Origin: Candidatus Zhuqueibacterota bacterium
GTDB taxonomy: Bacteria > Zhuqueibacterota > Zhuqueibacteria > Thermofontimicrobiales > Thiofontviventaceae
Assembly: GCA_016931935.1 (NCBI GenBank)
Contig: JAFGDW010000363.1
Span: 1 to 50,931, forward strand
Length of the DNA: 50,931 nt
Direction of reading: 5' to 3'
Notes under the pieces: generated by a model
Databases searched by the model: none
What the model was told of the DNA's origin: nothing
The model's input: the letters and a program-made list of their open reading frames with translations, nothing else
In this document: positions 1-10,028 of the stretch, in pieces
Layout of the letters: every line of letters starts with the position of its first letter
Numbering within the stretch: position 1 is the first letter of the stretch
Translations under genes and position numbers: made by a program

Positions 1-82
1 ATCCTGTGAATCCGTGAAATCCTGTCTAAAATATGTTTTAACATTTTCTGCCAAAAAATGTCAGAAAATAATTTCTCAGTTA
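1..82. repeat. Left copy of 82-bp terminal inverted repeat
   Basis: These 82 bases recur, perfectly and in reverse complement, at 50845-50926. The unit begins with two near-copies of an 'atcctgt' phrase and ends in 'ctcagtta'; the copies diverge directly after this. No gene is inside it. It is most simply a dispersed genomic repeat at which assembly stopped, though a true inverted boundary of a larger element cannot be excluded from one contig. Confidence 0.95.
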
Positions 83-168
83 CTAAAGAAGCGATACGGT
101 TTCCATTTCTAATGAAGCGTAAAATCAAGTTGATGACAAATTGTAGCGGAATTATAAAGGACTAATTC

Positions 169-921
169 ATGAGTGAAATGACTGTAATTACATTACTATT
201 CATCGTTGGTGCCGTGGCTGGTTTTATTAACGTTAACGCTGGTGGTGGTTCATCCCTGACACTACCGCTACTCATTTTCCTGGGGCTGGACGGTGCGTTG
301 GCAAACGGTACGAATCGTGTTGGTATTCTGATACAAAACATGTTCGCAGTATCATCATTTAAGCAGCAGAACGTTTCAGATTTCAAGGAGAGCTTTATTT
401 TATCGCTATTTACGCTTCCCGGGGCAATACTTGGTGCATTAGTTTCAACGAAAATTAATGATATATGGTTTCAGCGCATCTTAGGAATTGTGATGATCGG
501 AATTGTCATAACAATGTTCATTCCTAAAAAAAAGCAATCGGAATTAAATGAAGAGCTCGCTCGGAAACGACGCTGGATGATGTATCCTGTCCTGCTTGGC
601 ATCGGATTTTATGGCGGATTTATTCAGGTCGGTGTGGGTTTTCTGTTTATGTCGTCACTTTATCATTTACTTCAACTCAGTCTTGTTCATGTCAATATGC
701 ATAAAGTATTTATTGTGTTTATTTACACAATTCCTTCGTTGCTGGTTTTTATGTTCACAGGAAACGTAAATTGGACGTACGGTATTATCCTTGCCGGTGG
801 TATGGCAATTGGCGCCTGGTGGGGCGCCAGAGCATCTGTAAAAGGGGGCGAGAAATTTATTCGTTATATTTTGGCATTTGCAATGGTAATTATGTCAATT
901 AAATTACTTGGTATGTTGTAA
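169..921 (+). CDS. TauE/SafE family sulfite exporter-like permease
   Basis: A 250-residue inner-membrane protein of the TauE/SafE (DUF81) family, which exports or imports sulfonates, sulfite or other small organic anions; the substrate here is unknown. About eight hydrophobic segments are visible, arranged as two similar halves. Each half carries the family's Gly-rich motif (GFINVNAGGGSSL near residues 18-30 and GGFIQVGVGFLF near 148-160). The start is supported by an AAAGGA-type ribosome site about ten bases upstream. The gene stands alone, with the left terminal repeat before it and an empty 330-bp gap after it, so context gives no substrate. Family assignment is firm, specific function is not. 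Confidence 0.88.
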   Translation: MSEMTVITLLFIVGAVAGFINVNAGGGSSLTLPLLIFLGLDGALANGTNRVGILIQNMFAVSSFKQQNVSDFKESFILSLFTLPGAILGALVSTKINDIWFQRILGIVMIGIVITMFIPKKKQSELNEELARKRRWMMYPVLLGIGFYGGFIQVGVGFLFMSSLYHLLQLSLVHVNMHKVFIVFIYTIPSLLVFMFTGNVNWTYGIILAGGMAIGAWWGARASVKGGEKFIRYILAFAMVIMSIKLLGML

Positions 922-1251
922 TACCTGCCTTGCCTTCTTCCTAAGAAGGAGAATTATATCCCCACGGTTACATGTTAAATTTCACGGCAAAATAAAAATT
1001 ACATCTGGCTTCTTCACTCCGCTGACAATATTGAAATTTCGATTGCCTTTTGATTCTAAATTTTGCTATTTTAGAATTGTGGGAAATTTCATTGTGATAT
1101 TTTGATTGAATAAAACATTTTTCAACTCGTCTAAATTCCATGGACTCATGATTTTTTTGAAAAATATGGAACAACTTTTGTTGAGTATTATAAAATTAAT
1201 GACTGATAGTTTATATACCCACTTTTCCGTAGTTCAAGCAGTATAAATTTT
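922..1251. other. Non-coding gap with a small hairpin
   Basis: This 330-bp, very AT-rich gap has no credible gene. It holds a 7-bp perfect hairpin (933-939 pairing with 943-949, three-base loop) twelve bases after the permease stop; no clear T-tract follows, so it is only a weak terminator candidate. The rest presumably carries the promoter of the TonB receptor, but I could not fix -35/-10 boxes. Confidence 0.45.
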
Positions 1252-3924
1252 ATGAAACGGATCATATTCTGCACATCCATTTGGATACTTGTTTATTCCG
1301 CTGTAATTGCTCAACAGCCAATCGACAGGAAAATAAAATTCTATTGCAGCAATATCCCTCTGGATGTCGCATTGAAAAAAATTCAGACACAATGCAATGT
1401 TGAATTTATATATGATTCCAAGCTAAAAATGGATCCGGATATTTCGTGTTCCATTCAAAATCGTCCGCTACCGGAAGCTCTTGCAATTTTGCTTCAAAAT
1501 ACAGATATTTCCTTCCATCTTTTTCCACCTAAATCAGTTGTCTTTTATTCCGCCCAGGATTCATTAAGAAAGCTCTCTGGCATTGTGGTCGATAAATCCA
1601 ATCAGATGGTACTTCCCCAGGCGAACATCATTCTAAAAGGTACCGATAAAGGGACATCTACTGATTATACGGGTCATTTTGAACTGCACAATGTAAGCAG
1701 TCAATTATGCACGCTACAAGTTTGTTATATGGGGTATCAATCGCGGGACATCCCTACCTATAACTTAAATTCGCATCCCATCAAGATAGAATTGATGCAG
1801 AATTCGCTCAGGACCGAACCGGTTACAATTCAGGGCGATCGTTTGCCTCTGATTGGTGTTGTAAATAATTTTGGTAACATTCAATTTGTACCTCTTCTGC
1901 TCAAATTTCTACCTTCGACCACAAATAATGATATTTTGCATACGCTGCAGTTTCTGCCGGGCACAAAAAATATTTTTGATCAGCTTGATGGTCTGTATGT
2001 CCAGGGTGGTACGCCGGACCAAAATTTGGTACTTTTTGATGGGATTCCCGTGTTCCGATCGGAACATTTATGGGGATATATGAATGTATTCAATCCATCT
2101 GCTGTAAAAAAAATCAGTCTATTGAAGGCGGGTTATCCAGTCAAATATGGCGATAAGTTATCCAGTGTAATTGAATTGGAAGGTGATATCGGACAGCCGG
2201 GAAAAGTGAACATTGGCATTGGAGCGGATGTATTTTCCAGCAATGGATTTATTCAGCTCCCGATTACGTCGAAATTACAAGCTGCACTATCTGTGCGCCG
2301 GTCACTGCAAGCGCTTGGACTCGGATCGGTTTACTATAATTTGGAAGATTATCTGTTCCTGCTGAAACGGCGATATCTTACTGACCTAAATCATGGCGAG
2401 ATGTTTGAATTTAATGATGCAACCGCCAAACTCAATTACCAATTCTCCCGAACAAATTATCTTGCATTATCCGCGTTCAGTACATTCGACAATATCGATA
2501 TTTCACAACAAATACAGGATAAAGTTCACACTCCATACCAACGCTATGAAAAATGGAAAAATAGCGGAATCGGTTTCACCTGGGAAAAAATATGGAGTCC
2601 AACATATTCAACGAAAGCCCAAACCTGCTATTCAACTTATGATAACAATTATTTATATGAATACTCAATATTCGGAAAGTTAAGCCAGCAATTGCCCGAT
2701 GGCCAAATCGTTGTTCACAAATACAATGTTGCAGTAAATGAGTCTGATAACTTCAACATCCGCCAGTGGATTGGCAGATGGGATCATTCACTGCAAATTC
2801 ATCCTGATATCAATCTTGAATTTGGAATCGAATCAGAGAATACAATTATAAATCATCAATTGCAGGGAGAGCATTCGGTTATAAATACGTTACCGGTGCC
2901 CGGTGAACAAAAATACAATTTATTCATTAACCTGCCAGCCACATTCGGTACATGGAAAAATGTCCTATATTACAATAATCGCATCAATATCAGTAATCAT
3001 GTAGAAATGATGGTGGGTGTTCGTGGAATTTACTACCAGGCACTCAAAAAAATTTATAAAACACCTCGGCTTTCGCTAACCGGAAAATGGGGGGATACAC
3101 AATTTAATTTAAACGTTGGTCATTACTATCAATTTTTACATCGAATGTCGGTGCGATCAGGCGATTTTAATCCGATGCGCACGAGTTATTATTGGGCTCT
3201 GGCAGATAAGAATCTGGAACCGGAATTTGCCAGGAACTACTCAGCCGGTTTGAGTTATCAATATCCGTATGCCAACGTGGGGATTACTCTTTATCAAAAA
3301 TATAGTGACAACCTGCTATTTTTACTCCCCAACTTTACGGACATGACACGGCAGTCATCTTCCTATTTTATACATATCGATAATGGTTCAGGTAATTCAA
3401 AAGGACTTGAGTTGTTTCTGCAAGCCGATAAAAATCCATTTTCGGGCTGGATTAAATATCAGTTGGGAAAAACACAATACCTGTTTCATTCAATTAACCA
3501 GCATCAGCCGTTTACAGCGGATTTCGATCGGACGCACGAATTGGATATTGTAACACAATACACATTATCCGGCTGGAATTTGTCGTCAACATTTATACTT
3601 GCATCGGGAACCACATTTTCGACAGCCGAACATACATTTTTCAGCTTTCCGATTGAGTCGGATTTTAACGCTTATCGTGATCGCTCAGTCATTTCGGTGA
3701 CCAGGTTACCGGTTTATCATCGTGTGGATTTCAAAGTATCGAATCGTGTGAAATTATACGCTTCGCTGGAAATTGAGTATGGCGCAACTATATTTAATGT
3801 ATTTGACCGCTTGAATGTCATCGATCAATATTATAAAAAACCGGAAGATAAAGAACGACATCATCTGACCGATATTACAGAATTTGGCAGAAACTTTTTC
3901 TTCTTCTTTAATCTCACCTATTAG
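1252..3924 (+). CDS. TonB-dependent outer membrane receptor with STN domain
   Basis: An 890-residue outer-membrane receptor that would take up a ligand with energy from TonB-ExbBD. The order of parts is: signal peptide (residues 1-20, ending in VIAQ), STN (secretin/TonB short N-terminal) domain at about 25-100, carboxypeptidase-regulatory-like beta-sandwich at about 107-180 (GTDKGTSTDYTGHFEL), plug domain at about 195-310 (YVQGGTPDQNLVLFDGIPV, then LLKAGYPVKYG), and a long beta-barrel ending in aromatic-rich FFFFFNLTY, as usual for these barrels. An STN domain often signals to an anti-sigma factor (FecR type), but no sigma/anti-sigma pair or SusD partner lies nearby, so the ligand is unknown. 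No strong ribosome-binding site is visible; the start is set by the signal peptide. Confidence 0.88.
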   Translation: MKRIIFCTSIWILVYSAVIAQQPIDRKIKFYCSNIPLDVALKKIQTQCNVEFIYDSKLKMDPDISCSIQNRPLPEALAILLQNTDISFHLFPPKSVVFYSAQDSLRKLSGIVVDKSNQMVLPQANIILKGTDKGTSTDYTGHFELHNVSSQLCTLQVCYMGYQSRDIPTYNLNSHPIKIELMQNSLRTEPVTIQGDRLPLIGVVNNFGNIQFVPLLLKFLPSTTNNDILHTLQFLPGTKNIFDQLDGLYVQGGTPDQNLVLFDGIPVFRSEHLWGYMNVFNPSAVKKISLLKAGYPVKYGDKLSSVIELEGDIGQPGKVNIGIGADVFSSNGFIQLPITSKLQAALSVRRSLQALGLGSVYYNLEDYLFLLKRRYLTDLNHGEMFEFNDATAKLNYQFSRTNYLALSAFSTFDNIDISQQIQDKVHTPYQRYEKWKNSGIGFTWEKIWSPTYSTKAQTCYSTYDNNYLYEYSIFGKLSQQLPDGQIVVHKYNVAVNESDNFNIRQWIGRWDHSLQIHPDINLEFGIESENTIINHQLQGEHSVINTLPVPGEQKYNLFINLPATFGTWKNVLYYNNRINISNHVEMMVGVRGIYYQALKKIYKTPRLSLTGKWGDTQFNLNVGHYYQFLHRMSVRSGDFNPMRTSYYWALADKNLEPEFARNYSAGLSYQYPYANVGITLYQKYSDNLLFLLPNFTDMTRQSSSYFIHIDNGSGNSKGLELFLQADKNPFSGWIKYQLGKTQYLFHSINQHQPFTADFDRTHELDIVTQYTLSGWNLSSTFILASGTTFSTAEHTFFSFPIESDFNAYRDRSVISVTRLPVYHRVDFKVSNRVKLYASLEIEYGATIFNVFDRLNVIDQYYKKPEDKERHHLTDITEFGRNFFFFFNLTY

Positions 3925-4108
3925 AAGAAATAGTGTTTGAGTAAATATATACTGAACCTGGCCATAAATTGAACATTTAAGTAATCCAATCTATGAACAG
4001 AATATTGGTCGCTGCTGGCTTTTGGCAATTAGCTAATGGCCACAGCTAATAGCGTGTTTAGGATAAGCATTGAATAAGCCGCCTAATAAAAAACTATAGA
4101 GTAACGTC

Positions 4109-5656
4109 ATGACGTATTCAAAATACATTCCGGGAATTCTCTGCCTGTTATTTTTCAGCTATCCGTCAGTCCCTTACGCTCAAACTACTGTAAGTGGTGC
4201 GGTTTCCGGTACCTGGTCAAAAGACAAATCACCTTATATTGTTATCGGGGACCTGTCGATAAAATACAATTCGATTCTGGTGATTCAGGCAGGCGTTCAA
4301 GTCTATTTCCATGAAAATGTAAAATTTACAATTGGCGCTAAATTTAATCAGGACAGGAGCGCTCACCGGCTTATCGCTGTTGGTACGCCAACTGATAGTA
4401 TCTATTTTTCAGCATACAACAAGCCTGAAGGCTGGGCTGGATTACGATTCGAAGAAACATCGGATGATGATATACTAAGCTATGTGGTAATAAGTGAGAT
4501 AAAAAAAACGGATGCATACAATCAACCAGAAATGGATTATACTTACGGAGGAATTGAAATTGTGTCGTCCGATCCTAAAATTATAAACTCGCGGATCATT
4601 GGCAACACAATAGCAGATGGTGCTGTTATTAGTTGTTATCTTTCTTCGCCACATGTATCCAATTGCATTTTTGCGAATAATATAAAATCAACGGACCACG
4701 AACAAAATGAATGGAGTAATTCAAAACTGAAAAGTTCGTTTGTCGGATGTCACAATTCCAATATCCGGTTCGATAATACGCTCATTTATGATAACAGTGT
4801 CGATCAATTTCTGGCCGGGATGAATGGTTCGCTTATTACCTTTATTAACGTTACGATGAGTCATAATATTTTTAATATTAATTATGAAAATATTTCAACC
4901 GCACGTTCCTTTAATAATAAATTGTATTTTTTAAATACGATTATTCATCAAAATCAGGCAACGTTTCTTGGTATATTTGATTGTCAAATTGCAGGTGACA
5001 GCATCGAATTTCATTACTGTGATGTGGATACATCCATGGAATATTTCTCCAACATTACAAACAAGCCTGATTTAGAGCAATTCGAGTCATGGAAACGAAG
5101 TAAATATATTATTTGGAACGCCGGCAATCTGTTCATCGATCCGGCATTCGTCGATCCAATCCGAAAGAATTATTTTCTACAGACATCTTCCCGGTGCCTT
5201 GACGCGGGTGATCCGAATCCGGCGTATAATGATTGGGCGAATCCTGATAAACCCGACCTGGCGCTTTTCCCCGGACAGCGAACAGTGCGGAACGATATGG
5301 GCGCTTATGGAGGTAAAAGTACACTAGGCCCCCCTGCTGCCAACATCGATATAAATTCCACACACGAGAATTGCCCGGGCACCTATTATCTAAGTAACAA
5401 TTTTCCCAATCCATTCAATCTTTCAACCACTTTCACCTATATCATTCCCGAACCGCAGCGTGTGCAATTCACTGTCTATAACCTGCTTGGCCAAAAAATT
5501 AACACGATGGCCACGACGCTAAAAACTGCCGGTATTTATTCAATTGAATGGAACGGCTGTGATGATTCAGGCAAGCCCATGCCCAGCGGAATCTATATCT
5601 GCCGGTTTCGTGCCGGACAATTTCATCAAACCCAAAAAATGGTGCTGGTGCGATAG
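4109..5656 (+). CDS. Secreted beta-helix protein with FlgD-like/T9SS sorting tail
   Basis: A 515-residue exported protein. Residues 1-24 form a signal peptide ending in PYAQ. Residues about 30-380 are rich in short beta-strand phrases with Asn and Ile (for example GGIEIVSSDPKIINSRIIGN), as in right-handed parallel beta-helix proteins that act as polysaccharide lyases, hydrolases or adhesins. The last 85 residues start with NNFPNPFN and end with KMVLVR. This is the FlgD-type Ig-like fold typical of FCB-group type-IX-secretion type A sorting domains. No catalytic motif is recognised, so an enzyme role is unproven. It lies 184 bp after the TonB receptor on the same strand and may work with it at the cell surface, which is inference. 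Confidence 0.75.
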   Translation: MTYSKYIPGILCLLFFSYPSVPYAQTTVSGAVSGTWSKDKSPYIVIGDLSIKYNSILVIQAGVQVYFHENVKFTIGAKFNQDRSAHRLIAVGTPTDSIYFSAYNKPEGWAGLRFEETSDDDILSYVVISEIKKTDAYNQPEMDYTYGGIEIVSSDPKIINSRIIGNTIADGAVISCYLSSPHVSNCIFANNIKSTDHEQNEWSNSKLKSSFVGCHNSNIRFDNTLIYDNSVDQFLAGMNGSLITFINVTMSHNIFNINYENISTARSFNNKLYFLNTIIHQNQATFLGIFDCQIAGDSIEFHYCDVDTSMEYFSNITNKPDLEQFESWKRSKYIIWNAGNLFIDPAFVDPIRKNYFLQTSSRCLDAGDPNPAYNDWANPDKPDLALFPGQRTVRNDMGAYGGKSTLGPPAANIDINSTHENCPGTYYLSNNFPNPFNLSTTFTYIIPEPQRVQFTVYNLLGQKINTMATTLKTAGIYSIEWNGCDDSGKPMPSGIYICRFRAGQFHQTQKMVLVR

Positions 5657-5743
5657 TAACTTTTGTACAAAGAACTCTTTATCTATTAAAAGTTTTCAGA
5701 TATTGTGTAAATGGCCTATTATCTGATCATTATTTTCGATGCG

Positions 5744-5792
5744 TAAATAAAAATGCCTCATTCGGTTCACCAAAGAAGGCTTATTTTTTAAT
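5744..5792. terminator. Possible shared terminator between convergent genes
   Basis: An A-rich run and 'gcct' pair imperfectly with 'aggc' and a T-rich run about 25 bases later, in the 165-bp gap between the beta-helix gene (+) and the response regulator (-). The stem is imperfect, so the call rests mainly on its position. Confidence 0.35.
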
Positions 5793-5821
5793 TGAAATGA
5801 CTTAACAAGCACTTCTCCCAA

Positions 5822-6472
5822 TCATTCTAAAAATTCAACATCATCGTCGGGGAAGTACTCGGCGTAGCATTCCGGACAAATACTATGAGTGAAACGCGCT
5901 TCGGAGTGCTCGCGAATGTAATCTTCAATTTGTGTCCAATAGCCTTTATCCGAGCGAATTTTTTTACAATTTGCGCAAATCGGAAGCATGCCGCTTAATT
6001 GTTTTACCTCTTGCAGGGCAGTCTGGAGTTGTTTATTTAAGGCCACAATCTCTTTAAAACTATCGGAAAGCACCAACATCGATTTAATCCGTGCGATTAA
6101 TTCTATTTTGTCGATCGGCTTTCGGATAAAATCCATCGCACCGGCATCAAGCGCAGTTTGCAAATTTTTTGAAGAGGTCATCACACCGGTTGCCATGATA
6201 ACCAGAATATCCTGAGTCTCCGGATCGTCCTTTAATTGCCGGATCAGTTCAATCCCTGATAAATCCGGCATATCCCAATCGGTAATTATCAAATCAGGCT
6301 TCTTAACGCGAGCGATCGAAAGCGCTTTTTGCCCTTCCAGTGCCTGATATATTTTGTATAATTCATCTGCCGCTTCCAGATAATTTATTATAATTTGAAT
6401 ATGGCCGGGATCATCATCGACAATCAGAATTTCGTGCTTTTTGGGTTCTCCTTTAGATATTGATAAGCTCAT
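5822..6472 (-). CDS. Response regulator with C-terminal four-cysteine tail
   Basis: A 216-residue two-component receiver protein. Residues 14-130 are a CheY-like receiver with the acidic pocket (VDDD at 19-22), phospho-acceptor Asp65 (IITDWDMPD) and the conserved Lys in FIRKPID. A short helical linker leads to a tail of about 55 residues with CANC and CPEC pairs around KGYWTQIEDYIREHSEA. This looks like a small metal-binding module seen at the end of many receiver and PAS proteins in environmental bacteria. There is no DNA-binding or enzymatic output domain. The start at 6472 has GAGGA nine bases upstream; a longer frame upstream lies inside the kinase gene and lacks such a site. The gene overlaps the kinase stop by 20 bases, so the pair is co-translated and it is probably the kinase's partner. 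Confidence 0.85.
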   Translation of the reverse strand: MSLSISKGEPKKHEILIVDDDPGHIQIIINYLEAADELYKIYQALEGQKALSIARVKKPDLIITDWDMPDLSGIELIRQLKDDPETQDILVIMATGVMTSSKNLQTALDAGAMDFIRKPIDKIELIARIKSMLVLSDSFKEIVALNKQLQTALQEVKQLSGMLPICANCKKIRSDKGYWTQIEDYIREHSEARFTHSICPECYAEYFPDDDVEFLE

Positions 6473-9400
6473 TATATTTTTCCTCGTTACTGTTGTGAAT
6501 CGCCTCATTAATTTGCATTTTCCAGGCTTGAAGATTGGGACTGGATTGAACATCAAGCTCCTTTAAAATATTCCTCAAATCGGACACTTCGTATATCTCG
6601 TACAGCTTTAGCTGTTCAATATACGGTACTAATTTCGCTTTCTCTTCCGCTTTCAGAACAATTGAATCATTCGCATCGGAAACCGACTGCCTTTTTTCGG
6701 GGAGTTTTTTCGGAATTTCAGTACTAATTGGCATAGTAAACCAAAATGTTGATCCGGCATCAGGTTTCGACACAACGCCAATTCGGCCTTGATGGGCTTC
6801 AACCGCCATCTTGCAAAATGCCAGTCCAAGACCGGTAGAGTGAATACTACCAACTTTTCGGGCAGCAACCTGGCTATATTTTTGAAAAATCATTTCGTGC
6901 TTATCTTCAGGTATTCCCGGTCCTTCATCAATTATTGCCAGTCGAATAAATTCCCGATCCGAGGTGCAATCTATAGTTATTTTGCCATTCATAGGTGAAT
7001 ATTTTATGGCATTCGTTAGCAGGTTAACAAGCACCCGTTTTATCAAATCTTCATCGATGTGTGCAAAACAATCTATTTTTATCCAATTAACAATTTTTAA
7101 ATGCTTTTGAGCTATCAGCAAATTAACTTCACCCAATGCTTTTTGGATAAGTAAATACACCGATTCATCACTTAGTGCGAGCTTCACTTCCGTATCTTCA
7201 AATTTCTGAACATCGAGAATATTCATGACCAGATTCAGCATTTGTTTACTGTACTGATTGATTACCTCCAATTCTCTACCGGAATTTGCGGTTTCGGATA
7301 GTCCGATAATTGAATTCAACATGTTTTTCAAATCGTGCACAATCATCCCGGTCATGCTTTCTTTGAACTGATCGAGTTCCAGCAGCTTATCGTTGGCAGC
7401 CATTAATTTCCTGGCGTTTTTTTGAATCTCACTTTTCTGTTTTTCCAAAGCTTCATTCTTTTTGACGATTTCTGCTGTCCGTTCTTTTACCTGATGTTCC
7501 AATTCTTTGCGGCGCTCGTCGATACGTTTAATTTTTTGATGATACCAGAAGGATAAACTCCCTACCATTAATAAAAATGCTAATACCCGGAACCACCAAC
7601 GCATCCAAAAAGGAGGTGTTATAATCAAATAAATTTTTGCATCCTGTTTGCTCCAGACATTATCATTATTTGAGGCTTTTACTCTGAATATGTAACCACC
7701 CGGCCGTAAATTCGTGTATGTTACAAATCGTTTTGTAGCATCCGTATAGTTCCAGTTTTTTTCGAATCCTTCAAGCATGTATTTGTACTGGTTATCCTGA
7801 GGCGCAACATAATGAAGTGCTGCAAATTCGAAAGAAATCACATTGTTTTTATAGGATAGCATAAGTGTATCCGTCTCCCAAATAGATTTCTTAAGTATTG
7901 CATGGGTGTCATTATTAATCGGGACGGAAGAATTAGATAATTTGAAATCTGTTATCACTACCTGCGGCGGAACAGTGTTATTGCGCACACTATCCGGATT
8001 AAAAATATTGAATCCGTTGATGCCACCGAATAACATTTTTCCATTCATAAGGCGTGTTGCGGCATGAACTGAAAACTCGCGATCCTGCAAGCCATCATTT
8101 TCATTAAAATTTTCAAAGCTTTCAGTTCGCGGATTGAATTTACTAATACCATTTTTTGTACTTATCCATAAATAACCGTGATCATCTTCCAGTATACCCT
8201 GAACAGAATTATGAGGCAAGCCATCTTTTTCATTATAATTGACAAACTTCATGCTATCAGGATTTCGATAATCAGAAATGCACTTGTCCAATCCCCGATC
8301 TGTCCCAATCCAGATGGTCCCGTTGGAGTCCTCAAATATAACCAGAATTTTATTGTCACTAACGCTGAATGAATCCTTTGATGAATGTATGTAGGAAATA
8401 AACGTGCCGGATTCACGATCAAAGCGATTTAGCCCGCCCCGTTCAGTCCCAATCCAGAAAATGCCCCGGCTATCTTCCAACATTGACCATATCACATCAT
8501 CACTGATGCTGGCAGAATTTTGGGGATCGTGACGGTAATGGATAAAGGTATCTGTGTTTTCATCATACAAATTTAAACCTTCATTATATGTGCCTACCCA
8601 GAGATTGCCACGGCGATCTTGATACAGTGACCAGATTACATTATTGCTGATGGCTTTTTCTTGCCTGAAATCAGTGAAATAGTTACGGAACGATTTATCA
8701 CCATCCTTGTCGAATCGACTTAATCCTTGTGTTGTACCGATCCATAAGTAACCGTGTGTGTCTTCAGCAATCGTATTGACAAAATCATAACATAAACTTG
8801 ATGGATTATCTGGAATATGAACATAATAGTGGAATTTTTCATCGGGATCATTCGGATCAAACTTAAAAAAGCCTCCACCGCGAGTTCCACACCAGACGAT
8901 TCCTTTATGGTCAACAGCGATACAACTGATATGACTATTATCCACGCCCGATTTTAAATCCGGCTGATTATTATTAAGCGGGAAACGTCGATTATTATAA
9001 TTGTATTTGTTCACCCCTCCCATATCAGTTCCGATCCACAATACTCCGGACTTATCTTCATAAATTGAAGATACGAGACTACTGCTTAAACTGTAGATAT
9101 CTGCCGGATCGGATTTGTATTGCATGTACGATTTTGTTTTGCGGTCAAATTTAAACAATCCGGATAGTGATGTCCCAATCCAGAAATCTCCGAATCGATC
9201 TTCATGAATGGCGCGAATATCCAGCGTTGAATTGGCAAGCGTTAATTCCCGAATGAATCGGTCATGCTCAGCATCATAACGATGCAATCCATTGGCAGTG
9301 CCGAACCACATTGTTCCCGAATGATCCCGATATATAACGTAAATCAAATCACTTAGCAAGGCGGACGTATTATGAATATTAGCAAGATAACGATGAAATT

Positions 9401-10028
9401 GATTCGTCTGCTCATTATAACGGTACAAGCCATACTCAGTGCCGATCCAGATGTTTCCCAAACTATCTTCTCCGATCGAAAGTATGTGATCTTGTCCCAA
9501 ACCGTTCGGATTGTCCTGACTAATACCATAATGAATGAATTGCTGCGTATCACGATCAAATCGATTTAAGCTGCCATATTGCGTACCAATCCATAAATTA
9601 TGCCTGCTATCTTCAAAAATTGCCAACACATTATCATCTGATAGACTGTGAGGATCATTGGGATGATGTTTGTAAATGACGAACTTATCCTGGGCATCAT
9701 CGTAGCGGGCCAATCCTCCGTTCATCGTACCAACCCACATTACATTTTCATGATCGACAATTAAACCCCGGATTAAATTGCTGCTTAAATGATAACCATT
9801 TTCAAGATCAGTTTTATAGTGTTTGATGGAATATCCATCATATCTGTTCAAACCACTATATGTACCAAACCATAGAAAGCCGTTCGCATCCTGAACAATG
9901 CAGTTGACAGAACTCTGGGAAAGTCCTTCCTTAAGTGACAGGTGGTCAAATCGAATCCGGTTGAGCTGACCATAAGCCGAGGTTGAAGCGATTAGCAGTG
10001 CAATAATTATAGTGAGAAGCTGTTTCAT
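6453..10028 (-). CDS. Two-component sensor histidine kinase with beta-propeller sensor
   Basis: An 1191-residue membrane kinase. After a signal peptide (about residues 1-20, ending TSAYG) come about a dozen Reg_prop repeats of the type GFLWFGTYSGLNRYD, folding as a periplasmic double propeller. Then come a Y_Y_Y domain (about 730-795), one membrane helix (about 809-830), a coiled coil, a HisKA helix with phospho-acceptor His898 (IVHDLKN), and a HATPase domain with N box (NLLTNAIKYSP), G1 (DEGPGIP) and G2 (TGLGLAF). The architecture resembles Bacteroides hybrid two-component systems that sense glycans, but there is no receiver or AraC domain on the same chain: the receiver is the next gene. 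A C-terminal tail of about 80 residues has no match I recognise. The start at 10028 has AAGGTGAT just upstream and gives a clean signal peptide; 23 extra upstream codons are unlikely to be used. Confidence 0.9.
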   Translation of the reverse strand: MKQLLTIIIALLIASTSAYGQLNRIRFDHLSLKEGLSQSSVNCIVQDANGFLWFGTYSGLNRYDGYSIKHYKTDLENGYHLSSNLIRGLIVDHENVMWVGTMNGGLARYDDAQDKFVIYKHHPNDPHSLSDDNVLAIFEDSRHNLWIGTQYGSLNRFDRDTQQFIHYGISQDNPNGLGQDHILSIGEDSLGNIWIGTEYGLYRYNEQTNQFHRYLANIHNTSALLSDLIYVIYRDHSGTMWFGTANGLHRYDAEHDRFIRELTLANSTLDIRAIHEDRFGDFWIGTSLSGLFKFDRKTKSYMQYKSDPADIYSLSSSLVSSIYEDKSGVLWIGTDMGGVNKYNYNNRRFPLNNNQPDLKSGVDNSHISCIAVDHKGIVWCGTRGGGFFKFDPNDPDEKFHYYVHIPDNPSSLCYDFVNTIAEDTHGYLWIGTTQGLSRFDKDGDKSFRNYFTDFRQEKAISNNVIWSLYQDRRGNLWVGTYNEGLNLYDENTDTFIHYRHDPQNSASISDDVIWSMLEDSRGIFWIGTERGGLNRFDRESGTFISYIHSSKDSFSVSDNKILVIFEDSNGTIWIGTDRGLDKCISDYRNPDSMKFVNYNEKDGLPHNSVQGILEDDHGYLWISTKNGISKFNPRTESFENFNENDGLQDREFSVHAATRLMNGKMLFGGINGFNIFNPDSVRNNTVPPQVVITDFKLSNSSVPINNDTHAILKKSIWETDTLMLSYKNNVISFEFAALHYVAPQDNQYKYMLEGFEKNWNYTDATKRFVTYTNLRPGGYIFRVKASNNDNVWSKQDAKIYLIITPPFWMRWWFRVLAFLLMVGSLSFWYHQKIKRIDERRKELEHQVKERTAEIVKKNEALEKQKSEIQKNARKLMAANDKLLELDQFKESMTGMIVHDLKNMLNSIIGLSETANSGRELEVINQYSKQMLNLVMNILDVQKFEDTEVKLALSDESVYLLIQKALGEVNLLIAQKHLKIVNWIKIDCFAHIDEDLIKRVLVNLLTNAIKYSPMNGKITIDCTSDREFIRLAIIDEGPGIPEDKHEMIFQKYSQVAARKVGSIHSTGLGLAFCKMAVEAHQGRIGVVSKPDAGSTFWFTMPISTEIPKKLPEKRQSVSDANDSIVLKAEEKAKLVPYIEQLKLYEIYEVSDLRNILKELDVQSSPNLQAWKMQINEAIHNSNEEKYNELINI

